A program made the position numbers and the translations under genes. DNA of 64,000 nucleotides. Origin: Drosophila pseudoobscura (Eukaryota > Arthropoda > Insecta > Diptera > Drosophilidae). Location of the stretch: assembly GCF_009870125.1 (NCBI RefSeq), contig NC_046680.1, positions 9,734,001-9,798,000 of the forward strand, in the 5' to 3' direction. The first letter of the stretch is position 1. Every line of letters begins with the position of its first letter. Shown in pieces: positions 25,772 to 38,168 of this stretch. The notes beneath the pieces were generated by a model. The model saw only the letters and a program-made list of their open reading frames with translations, made no database searches and was not told where the DNA came from.

Positions 25772-26372
25772 TGGACCCTTCACCCAGCAGCCGCTCAATG
25801 TCACCGGAAAGTGCAGATGGCTCCGCTTGGGCCCCGTAGCGAGCATAGACGTGGCCCCTACGATCCACCAGAAACTTGACAAAGTTCCACTCGATCTTTC
25901 CGCCCCGCAGGTTGCTGCGGTTTCGGGTGAGCAGTTTGTACAGCGGTGCGGCCCCAGGTCCATTCACCTCGATCTTGGCAAAGACATCACCAATATTCGC
26001 CTTCTCCTGACGCAGGTGGTCCATCATCTCTTGGCCATCCGACTGCGGCATCTGCTGGCCAAACTGGTTGCAGGGAAAGTTGAGGATTCGCAGGCCCCGC
26101 TCCCCGTACTTCGCCAGCAGCTGAGTCAGGCCCGCATACTGTTGCCCCGTCAATCCACACTGGGAGGCGATGTTCACGATAACCAGCACATGTCCGGCAA
26201 AGTACCGAAGATCCACTCGCTGGTGAAACGTATCTAGCACCGTGTGCGAATGCACCGACTGCGCCCACTGCATCTCGAACAGCTGCACCGCCAGTCTGTG
26301 GTGGGTGACGATTGTCGTCACGCAGGCAATGGCAGCCATTAGGCCATAGAAGACCACCTCTTTGCTCGGCAT
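25767..26372 (-). CDS. CG15116: Glutathione-peroxidase-like protein with N-terminal membrane anchor
   Basis: A single-exon frame of 201 residues from ATG 26372-26370 to TAA 25769-25767. Family hallmarks are intact and in order: VNIASQCGLT with the peroxidatic residue at Cys72 (cysteine, not selenocysteine, as is usual in insects), FPCNQFG at 99-105 with the catalytic Gln expected at 107, and EWNFVKFLVD with Trp162 and Asn163. Residues 5-23 (EVVFYGLMAAIACVTTIVT) form a hydrophobic signal anchor, suggesting a secretory-pathway or membrane-tethered enzyme that reduces H2O2 or lipid hydroperoxides with a thiol donor. The helix after the second motif (QEMMDHLRQEKANIG) has no Cys where thioredoxin-type members keep the resolving cysteine, so the donor chemistry may differ. 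The frame runs further upstream without an ATG, so Met26372 is the best start. The symbol is the D. melanogaster orthologue I believe matches, from recall of family and locus. Confidence 0.88.
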   Translation of the reverse strand: MPSKEVVFYGLMAAIACVTTIVTHHRLAVQLFEMQWAQSVHSHTVLDTFHQRVDLRYFAGHVLVIVNIASQCGLTGQQYAGLTQLLAKYGERGLRILNFPCNQFGQQMPQSDGQEMMDHLRQEKANIGDVFAKIEVNGPGAAPLYKLLTRNRSNLRGGKIEWNFVKFLVDRRGHVYARYGAQAEPSALSGDIERLLGEGSK

Positions 26373-26720
26373 CTTTGGCTTCACTGTGGCAGAGCTCGGA
26401 CCATCGGACCATTCGAGGAGAGGCCTCCAGGGCGAATCGATTCGACGAGCTGCATTTGGGCTAATTGTGCGTAAAGAAACTGCGGACAATCGGATTTAAA
26501 TGCGCGACTCGGTCGGAACCGCTCTGCCCGCGCGCTTTTCCGCTGGGACAACGTTTCGGTTTCGGGCCATATGTCACAAAAAAAGGCATCTTAAATTGAA
26601 TTTGGCCAAACCGAGCGAAAGTTGCATGCTCTGCTGACCCACGGAGCGAGTTGCACGTTAATTTAATTTTAAACTTTTTCTGGCAGTTTCCGTTTCTTTG
26701 GAAAAGAGAACACCAACACC

Positions 26721-26763
<43 letters not shown>

Positions 26764-29700
26764 TGGAGAAAAACAACAAAAAAGTTGAGCTATCGTAACG
26801 AAATAATTGAATTTTCATTTCCGTTTTATGTGTTTACTTCCGCTTCATGGCAGCGGCACCATTTGCCCTACAGCTGCCACCCCCCCTCCGCGGTCATGTG
26901 TATGTGGGTACGGCCTTCAGTGTCCTGGCAGATTTCGGCCTATTTGTATACAAAAGGCAGTCAATTTCTGGCAGCCTGAAGAAAGTTTTTAAGTCAATTG
27001 TCAAAAAGTTTTTAACATCTTTTCCCCTACTTCCCTACCTCCCTACCTGCTTGTTCTTCAGCTCTTATTTTTCCAGTTATACGAGTAGATGTTTCTTTTG
27101 ACGTGGCCATAAATCAATGGCAGGCAAAAGGCGTTCAACTGAAATTGATTTCAAGTTCCAGCATGGCCGCGTTCGTCTACGTAGTACCGGAGGCGGGGGC
27201 GTCACTCTATCCGGTAGTCGACTGTCAAACGTATGTATGTAGCGAAAACAGTCCAAAATGTATGTCGATTGAGTACCATTGTTTGACTGCAAGAGTGAGT
27301 ACTGCAGCTTAAGTTGGCATACACATACATACATACTGTACATCCGAGTATATGAAGAAAAAAGTTCTCATATGACATTTGACTTTTTGGGGCTGCTCTG
27401 ATGGAAAGAATCTGATTGATATGTAGCGAAATGGAGAAACATTTAAAAAAAAAACCATTCAGAGGAAGTTCACCGATATGGAAGCTGACCGATATAGAAG
27501 CACGAATGCAAAACAACACTTGATATGTCCTTTGCAACTTGAGGAAGAGGGAAAGGAAGAGATGAAAATACAAACACTTTAGAACAGAATATGATATGCT
27601 GGTGAACCCGAATAAGGGGATACAGAAATGTCACAGCTCTGCACAATTTGATATCAATTTGAGCTCTGATTGACCTACGACAGCCATCCGTATTCATAAC
27701 GAAACTAATTGGCACAAATATTGTACTGATTTATCCGTTGCACTGACTGCCGTACGAGTACTCGTAAAGTTTCATAAAATTGACGTACAGCTTGTCGTAT
27801 ACTTGACGCCACACAAAGACTGATTGGCATGCCACGCAATGCCAATAAGCAATGCCAATGATTATGTTAAGCTAAACAGCCCCCCACCCGCTGCCCGACC
27901 CATGGAATGTCTGCATATTATATGCACTTTGCATAAACTTAATAAACTTTGCCCCCAGTTACAGGTTATAAACCCCGCGCACTAAAAACTCGTGAAGATG
28001 GCAACCCATTAAAGGCGCTGAACCACAACTCGTTGTTTTATGGCTGCCACAGGCACTGACTGGGTCGACCCGCACGAGAATTGCCATCTGGTTTTGTCTA
28101 AGCGTCGGCAATCATTTTTTTCCTTTGTTGCCACATTTTTCACTATTAACACGAGCCGTAAAACGCGAACACCCCTAGTTCTTGGGGGGCACTCCACGAC
28201 TTGTTATGGGGAAGCCACATTTTTACAACTACGAATATCAGGGTACGTAATCGCATATGTATTGGATGCTGCTCCTGAACCACCTGATGTTGTCGTCCTT
28301 TACTTGCCATCGCCTCGTGCCGGGCCCCCATCTGCTCGTGCATCTCCACTTGTCATTTGCCACTTGCCACTTGCGCATTTAATTAAGTTTCCGCCGCGCT
28401 GCACACGCTGAAAGAACGAAGGACGTTATTAATTAAATTCCTTTATACACAGGTTAAGCCAGAGACGACGCCTCCCAGGAGCGACTCCCTGGCTCCCTGC
28501 CACTTGTTGTGTGTCAACAATTGGAATATTAACGAGGCAGCTAATGAAAGTTTCCAAGGGGAGGCGTGGAGGGCTCTCAACCGACCCTCGTTCCCTCGAA
28601 ACTCCAACAAATCGATTCGAAACATTTAATAAATGTTCGCAGTAAGTGATTTAGACCTGATGTTGGCCTAGATCAAAGCTCAATTCGGGTAAATCCAGAG
28701 CTAGCGAACTTTGCCCACACTTGACCCACTGCATGTTTTTCTGAGCCAATTAGATGCCGTCTGCATGCAAATCCCCTCTCAGCCGCTGCACTGTGGATAT
28801 GGGTTGGTCCTAATAAGCCAAGACAGGGCCCAAGCCCAGGCATACATCAAAGGCAGCTGAAGGAGTTCAGGCATTGGTTTAGGCATTCCCTCCCCGATAC
28901 GAGTAATCGTGGGGCAGACACACAGTCAGACGGAGACGGAGAAGCAGACAGCTCCTTGGCATATGCAAAAGGGATATGTATATTAAATATTTAAGACCCT
29001 TGTCGAACCAGCAAATCCAGTAAGGAGAAAATCGACTTATTCAATACACTCGCAAAATCAACTTCCTAAAAAAAGGGAGAGGAAAACAGTATGAGGGGGG
29101 CAAGATGCGAAAGGAAATGTGCAAATCCCCAATGCAGCATCAGCAGCTGCAGAGCACATAGCAGTTGCCCCACAGGCTGCCCCAGCACAGATCCCGCCTC
29201 TGCCCCCTATAGCTGACCCCCCGAACACCGCCCACTGCAATCGCTTGGCATTTACATTTAAGCTGATAAGCAAAAGTGCCTTCGCCCTCCCCCCTCCCAC
29301 ACCTGAGCGTTAAGTCGCCTTGAAGCCTGCCCCCCATACGCGCCACACACACATTGGGGCGAAAGAATTGTTTGTTCAGAATGTCGCAAGTTTATGAAAT
29401 CGCGTGAGCTGGCAGCAAGGAATTTACATTTGACGCACGCACTTTACATTATTAATGCCTCCAGCCGAAGGCGACAGAGGCCCAAGAAAAAGGCACCAAT
29501 ATCAAGGTCACGGGTCACGCAATCGAACGGACTATTGGTTACCCATTACCTGCCATATCTCTTAAGCAGGAACTTATCCTATCTCTGTGAAGAGTAGCCC
29601 AGCCCTCTTGGGCTGATGATTCTACAAACGCACAACAGATGTACCCGATTCGCATCCTAATCAGAAATAGCTCGAGGCATTTGCACGAATGCAACGTGCC

Positions 29701-30375
29701 ACCATCTTCTAGCATATGAAGGTTGGCAAGTATGAAAATTAGAAAGACGTTACTATTGGGGTACTATTAGTACGATTGTGTTTTCGGGTGCGTTGCTGCG
29801 TGGGTGCGAGTGTTTGAAAAATTCTTCAGCCATTTCGAAAGTGTATCGCATTTCCGTTTTTGTGTTTGCCTTTTTACGCTTCGCTGAGAATTTTCCAATT
29901 TTGAGATATGAGCTGCTAATATTTATTAATCAAGTAATAGCTACTCGCACACACACGCACTGCAGCACACCAGCACACATCCACACATGACTACCCGCCT
30001 GTGAGCACTCGTACTCGTATTTGTGCCCGTCGCTGTGTCTGTGTCTGTTTCTGCTTGTGTGTGCGTTTGAATTTTGCACGAAAAATTGATTGGAAATTTA
30101 TAAGCTAAACTTTTTCCACTGTTTGCTTTTGTTTGCGGCTCACGAAACAAACTTTTTTGTTGCCGTTTTTTCTGTTTTTTGCTTTTTCTGCCATTTGCAG
30201 CACTTGAAAAGGTCCCCTCGCAGTGGCGTGTGTGCGTTCGCGTATGGAAAATTTGATCAGAAAAGAAAAAAGAATTTGAAAATCGGTATTTACGTTTTTC
30301 GACTCCCAGTAACCTTTTCCGGGCTCCCCAGCTGCCTGTCAAAACGCCGCTACGAGGCAGGAAGCAGTTCGAATC
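26373..30375. other. Non-coding interval between the peroxidase and secreted-protein genes
   Basis: These two genes diverge, so the interval should contain both promoters. No other gene is supported. A CA tract lies at 26730-26760. TACGAGTA octamers occur at 27080, 27753/27759 (overlapping, inverted), 28898 and 30012. Confidence 0.55.
26730..26760. repeat. (CA)n microsatellite
   Basis: About 15 uninterrupted CA units after a CACC-rich lead-in; it lies about 360 bp upstream of the peroxidase ATG. Confidence 0.9.
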
Positions 30376-30635
30376 ATTCCTATGTTCAACCTTGTGTCGA
30401 GCACATATCCCAGTCCCAAATAAAAATAAAAGTGAGAACCAAACAAAAATTTAAAAATTGAAAAAATCTGTGATAGTTTTGAGGAATATTTTGTGAAAAA
30501 ACTGTCAAAATTTTGTCGTTACTTTTAATTAAAGTTGGTTTTTCTTTTCTTTTATTTGCAGAGCTGCCTTCAATCAATAACAACCTACCTGATCTTTGAT
30601 AATGTCCAAGTTTAATGTTTTGGTGATCTTCTGGT
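30374..30635 (+). promoter_or_regulatory. Candidate start site and leader of the secreted-protein gene
   Basis: TCATTC at 30374-30379 fits the Inr consensus exactly (A+1 30376). A leader exon could end at the gtgaga donor at 30432, with a 130-bp intron ending at the pyrimidine-rich tttgcag at 30561. The exon then continues through the ATG at 30602. There is no DPE match at +28 to +32. The acceptor is convincing; the start site is only a guess. Confidence 0.35.
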
Positions 30636-31849
30636 GTAAGTATGGGGGTACCGCGGAAGTTGTTCATGAGCGTAACTAATATTGTGGGGTGGGTGTAGGT
30701 GCCGTGATGCTGATGCAGCCTTGGATGGGGCAGGGCCTGCGCATCAAGCGCTCGCCTGTCCAGCTGAATGCTACAGCTGTGGCATCCACTTCTGGACCAT
30801 TGATGGCAACTCAAGCAGGCAACGGCACAACTTCCGGAACCGCCAAAGCAATGACAACAGTCGCTAGCACGGCTAATCCTCCAACTGTGGTCAAATCATC
30901 CACTCGACAAGAGCCTGCCGTGGACAACGACAAAGCTGGCGTCATAGAAGGCCTTAAAATCACCACCATAACACACAGATCCGAACCGAAAATCGTGGGG
31001 CCATCGACTGGACTGGTAGACTCTTTACTATCCGAGCTGACTCGCCCCAAGCGCCGCATATCGCTGATGAATGATGCCCTAAAGCCTCGTTCGGCTAACC
31101 CTCGCCCCAAATACCGCCCCGCTGCGGCTGTGCTTTCTCTAGGTGACGCCGTTCCTCTGCTGCCGCCCTTTGCGTACTATAACAAGGTGGTCTCGCCGGA
31201 TGGCAATTTCGAGATTAAGGACTTCGAGCTGGTGTCCCCCAACATGGTTACTGAGGACGTGCAGCAGGAACTCGACTCTGAAGCGGAAATGATGGACCAG
31301 GACTTGGCCGGAGCTCTCCTCTTGAACACCCCCGAAAGCAAACCACACCGCGGCCACATTATGACCCCGTCCAAGTACTATCCGGAGTACGAGTCCTCGA
31401 ATGCTCTCCCGCTGATATTAGACTTGTTGCAACAACTGATGCAGCCCGACGCAATGTTGCAGACAGCCTTAAAGATGCACAACAGCCACATGAACTCACC
31501 TTTGTCTCAATTCCTCAACGGCGCCGTGGAGCTGTCGCTGCAGACCAATCGCGAAACTATCGACGAAGAGGATCCTTTGGACCCCGAGAGTGATGACCAA
31601 CTGGACAAACCCAAGAACGGCAAAGCCAACAAAATGGATAAGAAAAGCAAGAAGGACAACAAGAGCAAGCCTCTGGATGCCTCCAAGATGGACGACCTCA
31701 AGACCAAGGAAGCTGCTGCAGTCGCACCCACCCGCAAGGAGGACGAAATCGTTATCTCCTGCCCCGTCCACCACGAGCATCATGCCAATCTCAACGGCAA
31801 AATAGTCGACGACGACGTGGTCATTGTCGAGCAGTGTCATGTTGTATAA
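30602..31849 (+). CDS. Secreted proprotein of 394 aa, unrecognised
   Basis: Two exons, 30602-30635 and 30699-31849 (stop TAA 31847-31849), are separated by a 63-bp phase 1 intron (gtaagt...tgtag). The first exon plus the start of the second encode a signal peptide (MSKFNVLVIFWCAVMLMQ, residues 1-18, cleavage probably by about residue 24). RIKR at 26-29 and RPKRR at 127-131 fit furin-type processing. Between them lies a Ser/Thr/Ala-rich stretch with N-glycosylation sequons (NAT, NGT). Further on are a helix-prone leucine-rich segment (ALPLILDLLQQLMQPDAML, about 247-265), a Lys/Asp-rich low-complexity region (about 315-350) and a His-rich C-terminus CPVHHEHH with one more Cys in the last residues. 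I do not recognise the family. It may be a processed extracellular factor, a cuticle or extracellular-matrix protein, or a peptide precursor. Codon use and the open frame to the end support a real gene. Confidence 0.85.
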
Positions 31850-32118
31850 GTACATCTCTAGGTCGAGGTATAGCGGTAGGACATTAGGTTTATAGGTAGC
31901 AAAGATTTCGATTTACGCCTGGGGTGCAACTAAATTGTTAGGTTTTTCATTTTTTCCCTTTAGTTTTTATTGGGGGTTTTTTGTTTAGTTTAGGAATTTT
32001 GTCGGTCAGTCAATTTATTGAAATATTTTTGAAGATTATTTTCGGTTTTTTGTATCAAAACTTTGAATGCCAACAAAGGTTATCGGATACGTGCGTAGAA
32101 AGGTAAAAGAAAGAAAAA

Positions 32119-32124
32119 AATAAA
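32119..32124 (+). other. Poly(A) signal AATAAA of the secreted-protein gene
   Basis: AATAAA lies in an A-rich stretch 270 bp after the stop codon at 31849, implying a 3' UTR near 290 nt. The UTR carries several T-rich runs. Confidence 0.6.
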
Positions 32125-32740
32125 AGCAACGTACGCATTCATTCAAATTGAAAGAACTGAATGGGTGGAATGGGGAAGGATAATTATACAATTCATTCAC
32201 TGGGATATACTTGGAAAATATCCAAATGCAACAACAATCCGTAGATCCATATTAAGTGGCACGTGGTAGGTGGAATCTTCGGAATCAGTTCTCCTCCAAG
32301 GTGTTCGCAAATGTTTGCAGCATACTTTCAGGCTGCTCCATTGAACTCAGGGTCGAGCGGGTAATAGAGCGAGAACTTGCATAATAAACCTTCAGGAATG
32401 CCATTATCATGGAGATTGGCAACTGTTACTTTCGAGCAAGTATCACACTTCACCAGAGCCCCCTTCCTGCTGGCCCGACTCTTCTATTTTCCCTTGAAGT
32501 TTCCCTTCGTTTTCATTAAGAAAATCGATTCGCTTTTGGCCCCGTCTACCTTGAAATGTCCCAGAGGAGCTGGAGTTTGGGGCCACGTTGCCAAGGCGAA
32601 ATTGATATGCCGAGTGCGACAGTGCAGTCATATAAGGAAACAAATCTAACAAACACGCACACACCCATGGATATCCAGTGGTCGTAGCGGTAGTAGTAGG
32701 TTTCGGAGTAATTGGATCCAAAAGGCAAAAGTTTTGCCGG

Positions 32741-32764
32741 CTGCTGCTGCTGCTGCTGCTGCTG
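32741..32764. repeat. (CTG)8 microsatellite
   Basis: Eight CTG units in a row, followed by ATGTCGATG. Confidence 0.9.
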
Positions 32765-34192
32765 ATGTCGATGCTAAATGCTGCTAATTTCATATACAAT
32801 AAAACTAATGTAAATTGCCACTTGACGTACGCTGTGCGTGACTCGTGTGTGTGTGTGTGCATGTGTCACAAACACAAAGACATTAAATGGGGCACATAAT
32901 GTGTTGAAAGTCGAAAGAGCATTGAAAGACAAACCAAACGACAGAGCGGGTGTCATGGGGGCTTGGCCAACAACATAAATACAAATTTGCTTCACAAATC
33001 TATGTATACAATCTGTGTATATAAACTGCATTAGATTCTCGTATGTATGTGTGTGTGTGTGTGGCAAGTAGAAAAGTGCAACGCAGCATTCGGAAAATTG
33101 CGTAGCTGCTACTTCTATCCCTGGGGTGTTAAGTGGAGTGTAAATGTGAATGTATGTGCCACTCTCTGGGGCAAGTGACCCCTCTCATTTCGTCTCCCCC
33201 GCCCCATTCACATGAGCAGCAGAACAGCAGGGGAACAGCACATATATATTTATTTAAAAGTGTAAATAATAAATGCTCGTGACAGCTATTGGGGCAGAGC
33301 ACTTCGACTCTTTATGCCACGGCCCTGCCAGCATTGAAAGTGCATTAACTTTTGCCATACTTTCGCAGGAAGTTTCGCAGTTGCCCCCAGAGGCGTCTCA
33401 ATAATTGGTTTAAGTTCAGGCAATATAAATAAACACATTCTGAGAAAGCCCTTCAAGTCGGCATTCAAGACACTTGGACAGACCGAGACCAAGACCAAGA
33501 CCGAGACCACGACCACTTCTGCTAATCTCTTTTTCCTTTTAAAATTTATGACTTCATTATGAGGACAACAAAGACGAGACGTTGCCAGGAGATTGCCAGT
33601 CAGTCACTGGGTCTGTCTGCCACTCTGTCGTTGTTGTTTGTTGGTTTTACGTTATGGTTGTCATTTGGCAGCTTGTAATTATGCCTGCCACAAGTTGTTG
33701 ACAAAAGTTGTAATCTAGATTTCATAGTCAAAGGGCAGCAACAACATCAAATTCAATTGAACTGTTGAGTCAGCAAACGTCAAGAGATGAAGATGGAGGA
33801 TTGCTGGCAGCATGGCTTTAAGAAGCCATTAAATTCACGTCTGAAGGGATAGATATGCGGCGGAAATTCTTGCTAAATAGTAAAGAAATAAACTCAGGAC
33901 TACAAATTCGGATTCCTTTTTTATCGGTTAAAGGAATTCAATTGCTGATAGCTGCTTTGACGATATATATGAGGTTACACCTTCTAAAATTCCATACGAC
34001 TCGTATTTTACCAGGCTTGTAAGGACTCTAGCGTATGTTGTTCATGCCCTTCTATGGATTGATTGTATCCATGGCAGTTTTTTCGCTGAATTGCCCTTTC
34101 GCGGCTATAGTGCATGGAAAATGCGTCATGTGACAATAGCATTATGCAAATTCCAGTGTCACCTTCGATTGCATGCCACACACACAAACACA

Positions 34193-34218
34193 CAGAGAGA
34201 GAGAGAGAAAGAGAGAGA
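34193..34218. repeat. (GA)n tract
   Basis: GA dinucleotides with one AAA break. GAGAG elements of this type are the binding sequence of GAGA factor in flies. Confidence 0.8.
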
Positions 34219-35571
34219 CATCGCAAAGTGAAGGGATAAGCACGAAGAGCTACAGAAACAACGTTGATTATTTTGCATGCCAAAGTGGCGATGAAAAGAC
34301 GCTGAAAATGGGGAAAATCAATGAGCAGATCACACTTTAAAGTTCTATACAAAATGGAAGAAGGTTCCTGTTAAGGAGGCATCGATGCGTAGTGGCAATT
34401 GATGGTGCATTGATGCGGGGGTGGGGGGGTAAGTGCCCCTCACTGTGTGCGCCTGAGTGTGGCACATAATTGAGTCATTGCAATTTGTTTTTGCTCTAGT
34501 TGTTGACTCGTTTCCAAAGTCAAATTTATTTCAAGTAGAACCGCAAAAGACAGGGTTAGAGAAGAATGAATAGCCTGAGAATGCCTCCATGTGGCGTGCA
34601 AGTTTTACAAGTGAAAACTTTGCTGTCAGAGATACTTTATGTGCAAATTTCTGGTTTGGCTAGATACGCACACGCACACATGTTCGAATGCGAATGCGAA
34701 TGCGAGTGTAGATGTAGATACACTCCCCAACATGGTCAGCAATTTTGCTTGTTGCCGTTGTCAGCTGGCAAGTCATTTGCATGCATACCCAAACACACAC
34801 ATACACACATCACGCATCACACAATACAAACCACACCCGAAAGTAGCAGGAGGAACAGAGGAGCGGAGCAGTGGCAGTGGCAGTGCCAAGGCGGAACAAA
34901 TACCAGCGTGCCATCATGCATGCATGACAAACAAAACAAAAATACAAACCGAAAACACGAACAGCAAAAAACTCGCTTCTACTTGAAACAAGAAGCCACA
35001 GAAACATCTATAGAAACTGAAGCTACAGCCAGGATTCGAAACAGCAACAACTACAAATTGGCCCGAAAAACCAGTTGGCATATAAATCACATTGTAGAGG
35101 ACAAATTGAAAGATGTTGCTGCGGGCCGAGCAGAATACAGTTCTGACAGTATGGCAAGTAGGACTACTACCTCCCCCATATTATCACCCCTTCGATAGAA
35201 CATTGACACATTTTTCAGGCATACTTTCGGGGCCTGGAAGCCAGATACATTGGGAAACAACAATTAAATGTCAAGTCTGCTGTTTAATTTAATCCAAATA
35301 CAAAGGCCATTTGTTGGGAGAATCTGAGTCTGAGCTCCAGTGCCTCCAGTGACCTGCCTCGTAGTCTCTGTGGAAATTGAATTTTCTCAGAGCAATCGCA
35401 AGCCACAGTAACCAGTGCCTATAAACATCTGAATGTCTAGAATAATTTACAGAGCATAACTAAATGCAGACACAAGGAATCATACGTAATGACCATGTGG
35501 ATATCCCTAACAAGCTCCATTGAGGAAAACCCTCACGATTTGCATGCATAAACAAAGATTATCAGCGGGCA

Positions 35572-35587
35572 AGAGAGAGAGAGAGAG
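35572..35587. repeat. (GA)n tract
   Basis: About eight GA units. One of several in the interval upstream of 5-HT1A. Confidence 0.8.
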
Positions 35588-37542
35588 CCAGGTCCTAAGC
35601 ATTATTTACTGTACCATGAAGAACTAACACAACGACGACAATAATACCATTGGCTGGATTACTGTGCAGGCCAACCGCACAGCACCCACTCCCACTCGCA
35701 GTCCTTGGCCAGAACCCAGCACAAGCATTGAATTGACTCAATGGCAGGACATTTAAATGGGAATTTGTCGTCCAGCTAGAGATAAGCAGAGTTCCTGTGT
35801 CTCTCCATCTGTATGCCTGGATGGGACTGTTTATTGTTTATTGGGGGCGATTATTATTAATAATCGCACAATGAGAACTTAACACTTGGCCCCTTAATGA
35901 GTTTTCATTGGAACGTCAGAGGTGTTTCTCCCAGATTAATATTCTGCTATATGAAGGAGCCTGCTCTTGTCTGGCCGTGATCGCTGGTGCCCTTGGTGGT
36001 TACGGAACCACCTCTCTGCAGACATCAAATGTTGATAAACTCAATAAAGAAATATGTCAAGTGGTTGGCTGGAAAATGCTTAAGCTGCCACGTAACCTAC
36101 TCTGCCACTGGCAGCACTCTCTCACTCAACTTGGCTGTGACCGCACATCAGTTTGTGGACTTCCGACAGGTCCGGGACTTGGCTCGTAACTTTCTCACCA
36201 TTTTTTTCCCCCATTTTGGCGCTCGCTAAGTGCATTTTAATTTGTCTTTCATGAAGATGCCAGGCAACGTCTGCTTCGCTCTCTCTTCTCCACGCCACCT
36301 GCTGTTTTCTCTGCCTTGGCCATATTCTTCATCCTTTTTCTTGGTCAGTGCAGCAAATTACAACAAATTAAATTTGCCCCAACTTGCTCCTTGCGAGGCT
36401 CCGGGTCCCACTACGGGACAGGTGATTATGCATATTTTAAATGGTCAACTTCCATCATCTGCTCTCTTCCGCTTTTCCTCTCCTCTCTGTCTCCTCTCTC
36501 CACCACCCCGTCAAATGCAGTTCATGTCAAAGTTATTTTGATAGCCAATGAAATGGGAGAAATGGCAGAGAGCCGATGAAAAGGTAGCCAAAAAATTATA
36601 TTTTTTTTAAATTTAAAATTTCCCATGCCGCTCTTGCTTTTTCCGCTTTTCCAGTTGATTCTGACAGTTGGCATAATTGATAAGTCAACGTGAGGCCTGG
36701 TGCATGGGGCATGCCAGATATTCCGGGCACGCTCTCACCAAATTGTACACTATTTATTTATTTGGCTTCCCTTTTATTTGATTTCTGTTTTTATATATTT
36801 TAGCATTGCGAAGGAATTGACGCTGGGAGGGTAACAGAACTGAGCAGAAATTATGAATTAGTTATTGCCCATTAGCTCCAAGTGGAGACGGGAGATGGAG
36901 AAGAGCCAGAGAGTAAATGACGGCTACCGGAAGCTTATGTCTGGCAACACAATTAGCAATTGGCTGCCAAAAATAAAGACTAACCGAAAAGAAAAGGAAG
37001 AAAGTTTTTTCCACAACCATCCCGGAACCAAGACGGAACAGTGTTAGGTTTTTACTAAATCTTTTCAGATATAAATTTGCCTTTAAGGCCGTCTGGTTCT
37101 GTGTTCTTCTCTCCTGATATTTTCCCATACGAGTATAAATATATCTAACTCCATTATGATTTATGTGTATTATTTATGGCATTCTGGGTTTTTGCTTAAT
37201 AAATTGCTGTTGACTTTCTTTGTGTGCATTTCCCTAGTTTATTGTTAACATATTTGACAGACCAGACCCCCAAAAGGAGCTCCTTTGAAAAGAAATTTCG
37301 TGAGCGGATGCAGGCATTTGCATAGAGACTGTTACTGGACATCCGCCCCTGCTTTATCAGTGGGTCAGTGGTAAAGGCCTCAACCAGTTTTGGCTGGTCA
37401 ATAGGCCTATCAGTGGCCATTGGGCCTATCCCAACAACTGATAAGGCGGTTAAGAGAAAGGCCCACTGCCACGTTCTCTTTGCTCTCCCAGCAAGAGCGA
37501 AACTCTACACACAGGGCCAACAGAGCGCCAGACGCAGAAAGC

Positions 37543-37811
37543 TGACGTCGACGTTGCTGCTTCGTGTTGGCCAAGAGCCGACGAAGAGGAATTCGTGCCG
37601 ATGCCTCTGGTCTCAGCTATGACGTAGACTCTGTCGACGCTGAAGCTGGCGCTACTGGCTCTGTCTCTGCCGCAGTCTCGGCCACTGTCGGCAGCGGCAG
37701 CGGCACCGGCAGCGGCACCGACAGCGAGCTTCTGGCCTGGCCAACGCTTGGTTCTGATAAACAGTTTTCGTTTATCATCAGTGTGTCGATGGAACAGTGC
37801 GCGACAGGACG
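37543..37811 (+). promoter_or_regulatory. Predicted Inr+DPE promoter with upstream CRE-like site
   Basis: TCAGTG at 37778-37783 matches five of six positions of the fly Inr (A+1 at 37780). GGACG at 37807-37811 matches the DPE consensus RGWYV and sits exactly at +28 to +32. The DNA just upstream is GC-rich (GGCAGCGGCACC units near 37690-37720) and carries TGACGTCG at 37543-37550, one base from a full CRE. There is no TATA box near -30. This is a sequence prediction; 5-HT1A is the only downstream plus-strand gene, so I infer a remote promoter for it. Confidence 0.45.
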
Positions 37812-38168
37812 TACTCCCGGATCAGAGACTCCAACAGCCCCGACTCGCGTGCTCCACCAGAGACTCAGTTGTGCATCTGTGGGCGTGCGTGTGCCCCTGA
37901 GTGTGAGGTGTGTGTTCGTGCGTGCGATCATGAGTGTGTGTGTTTCGAACAAACTCTGAACCGCTCCCTTGTCAACGCGTGTGATGCACGAGCCCGGTGC
38001 CCGAAAGTTTTGGCGGCATTTCCAACTATAAAATACGTACCCGTACCCGTAGCCGTAGCCCATCGAAACTTTCATATAAAAATCCCCAACAAAAAACCAT
38101 TAAATTTTAACCCAAAGTTTTCCATTTGTTGCGGAAAACATAAAACAAACAAGAGACAACAAAAATCA
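37780..38168 (+). other. Predicted non-coding first exon
   Basis: From the predicted start site to a strong donor, CA|GTGAGT, at 38169. The second half is A-rich and leader-like, with no long frame that continues across the donor. If spliced to the acceptor at 59817 it would create a 21.6-kb intron before the 5-HT1A coding exons. No single sequence feature proves this join. Confidence 0.35.

Larger units (their letters stand above)
32125..37500. other. Gene-poor interval before the predicted promoter
   Basis: No gene is supported. It contains a CTG tract at 32741-32764, GA tracts at 34193-34218 and 35572-35587, a GCGAAT run near 34690, and a TACGAGTA copy at 37128-37135. A 210-codon frame at 34566-35198 is repeat- and A-rich and I do not accept it. 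Confidence 0.5.

Noticed and set aside
25987..26412. 141-codon minus-strand frame within the peroxidase gene
   Set aside because: A shifted-frame shadow of the peroxidase coding sequence.
34566..35198. 210-codon plus-strand frame
   Set aside because: Composition follows CA, GCGAAT and A-rich repeats; no domain, no signal and no splice support. It remains an open question only for RNA evidence.
37564..37959. 131-codon frame in the GC-rich block
   Set aside because: It is explained by GGCAGC repeats and overlaps the predicted promoter and leader; no known protein is seen.
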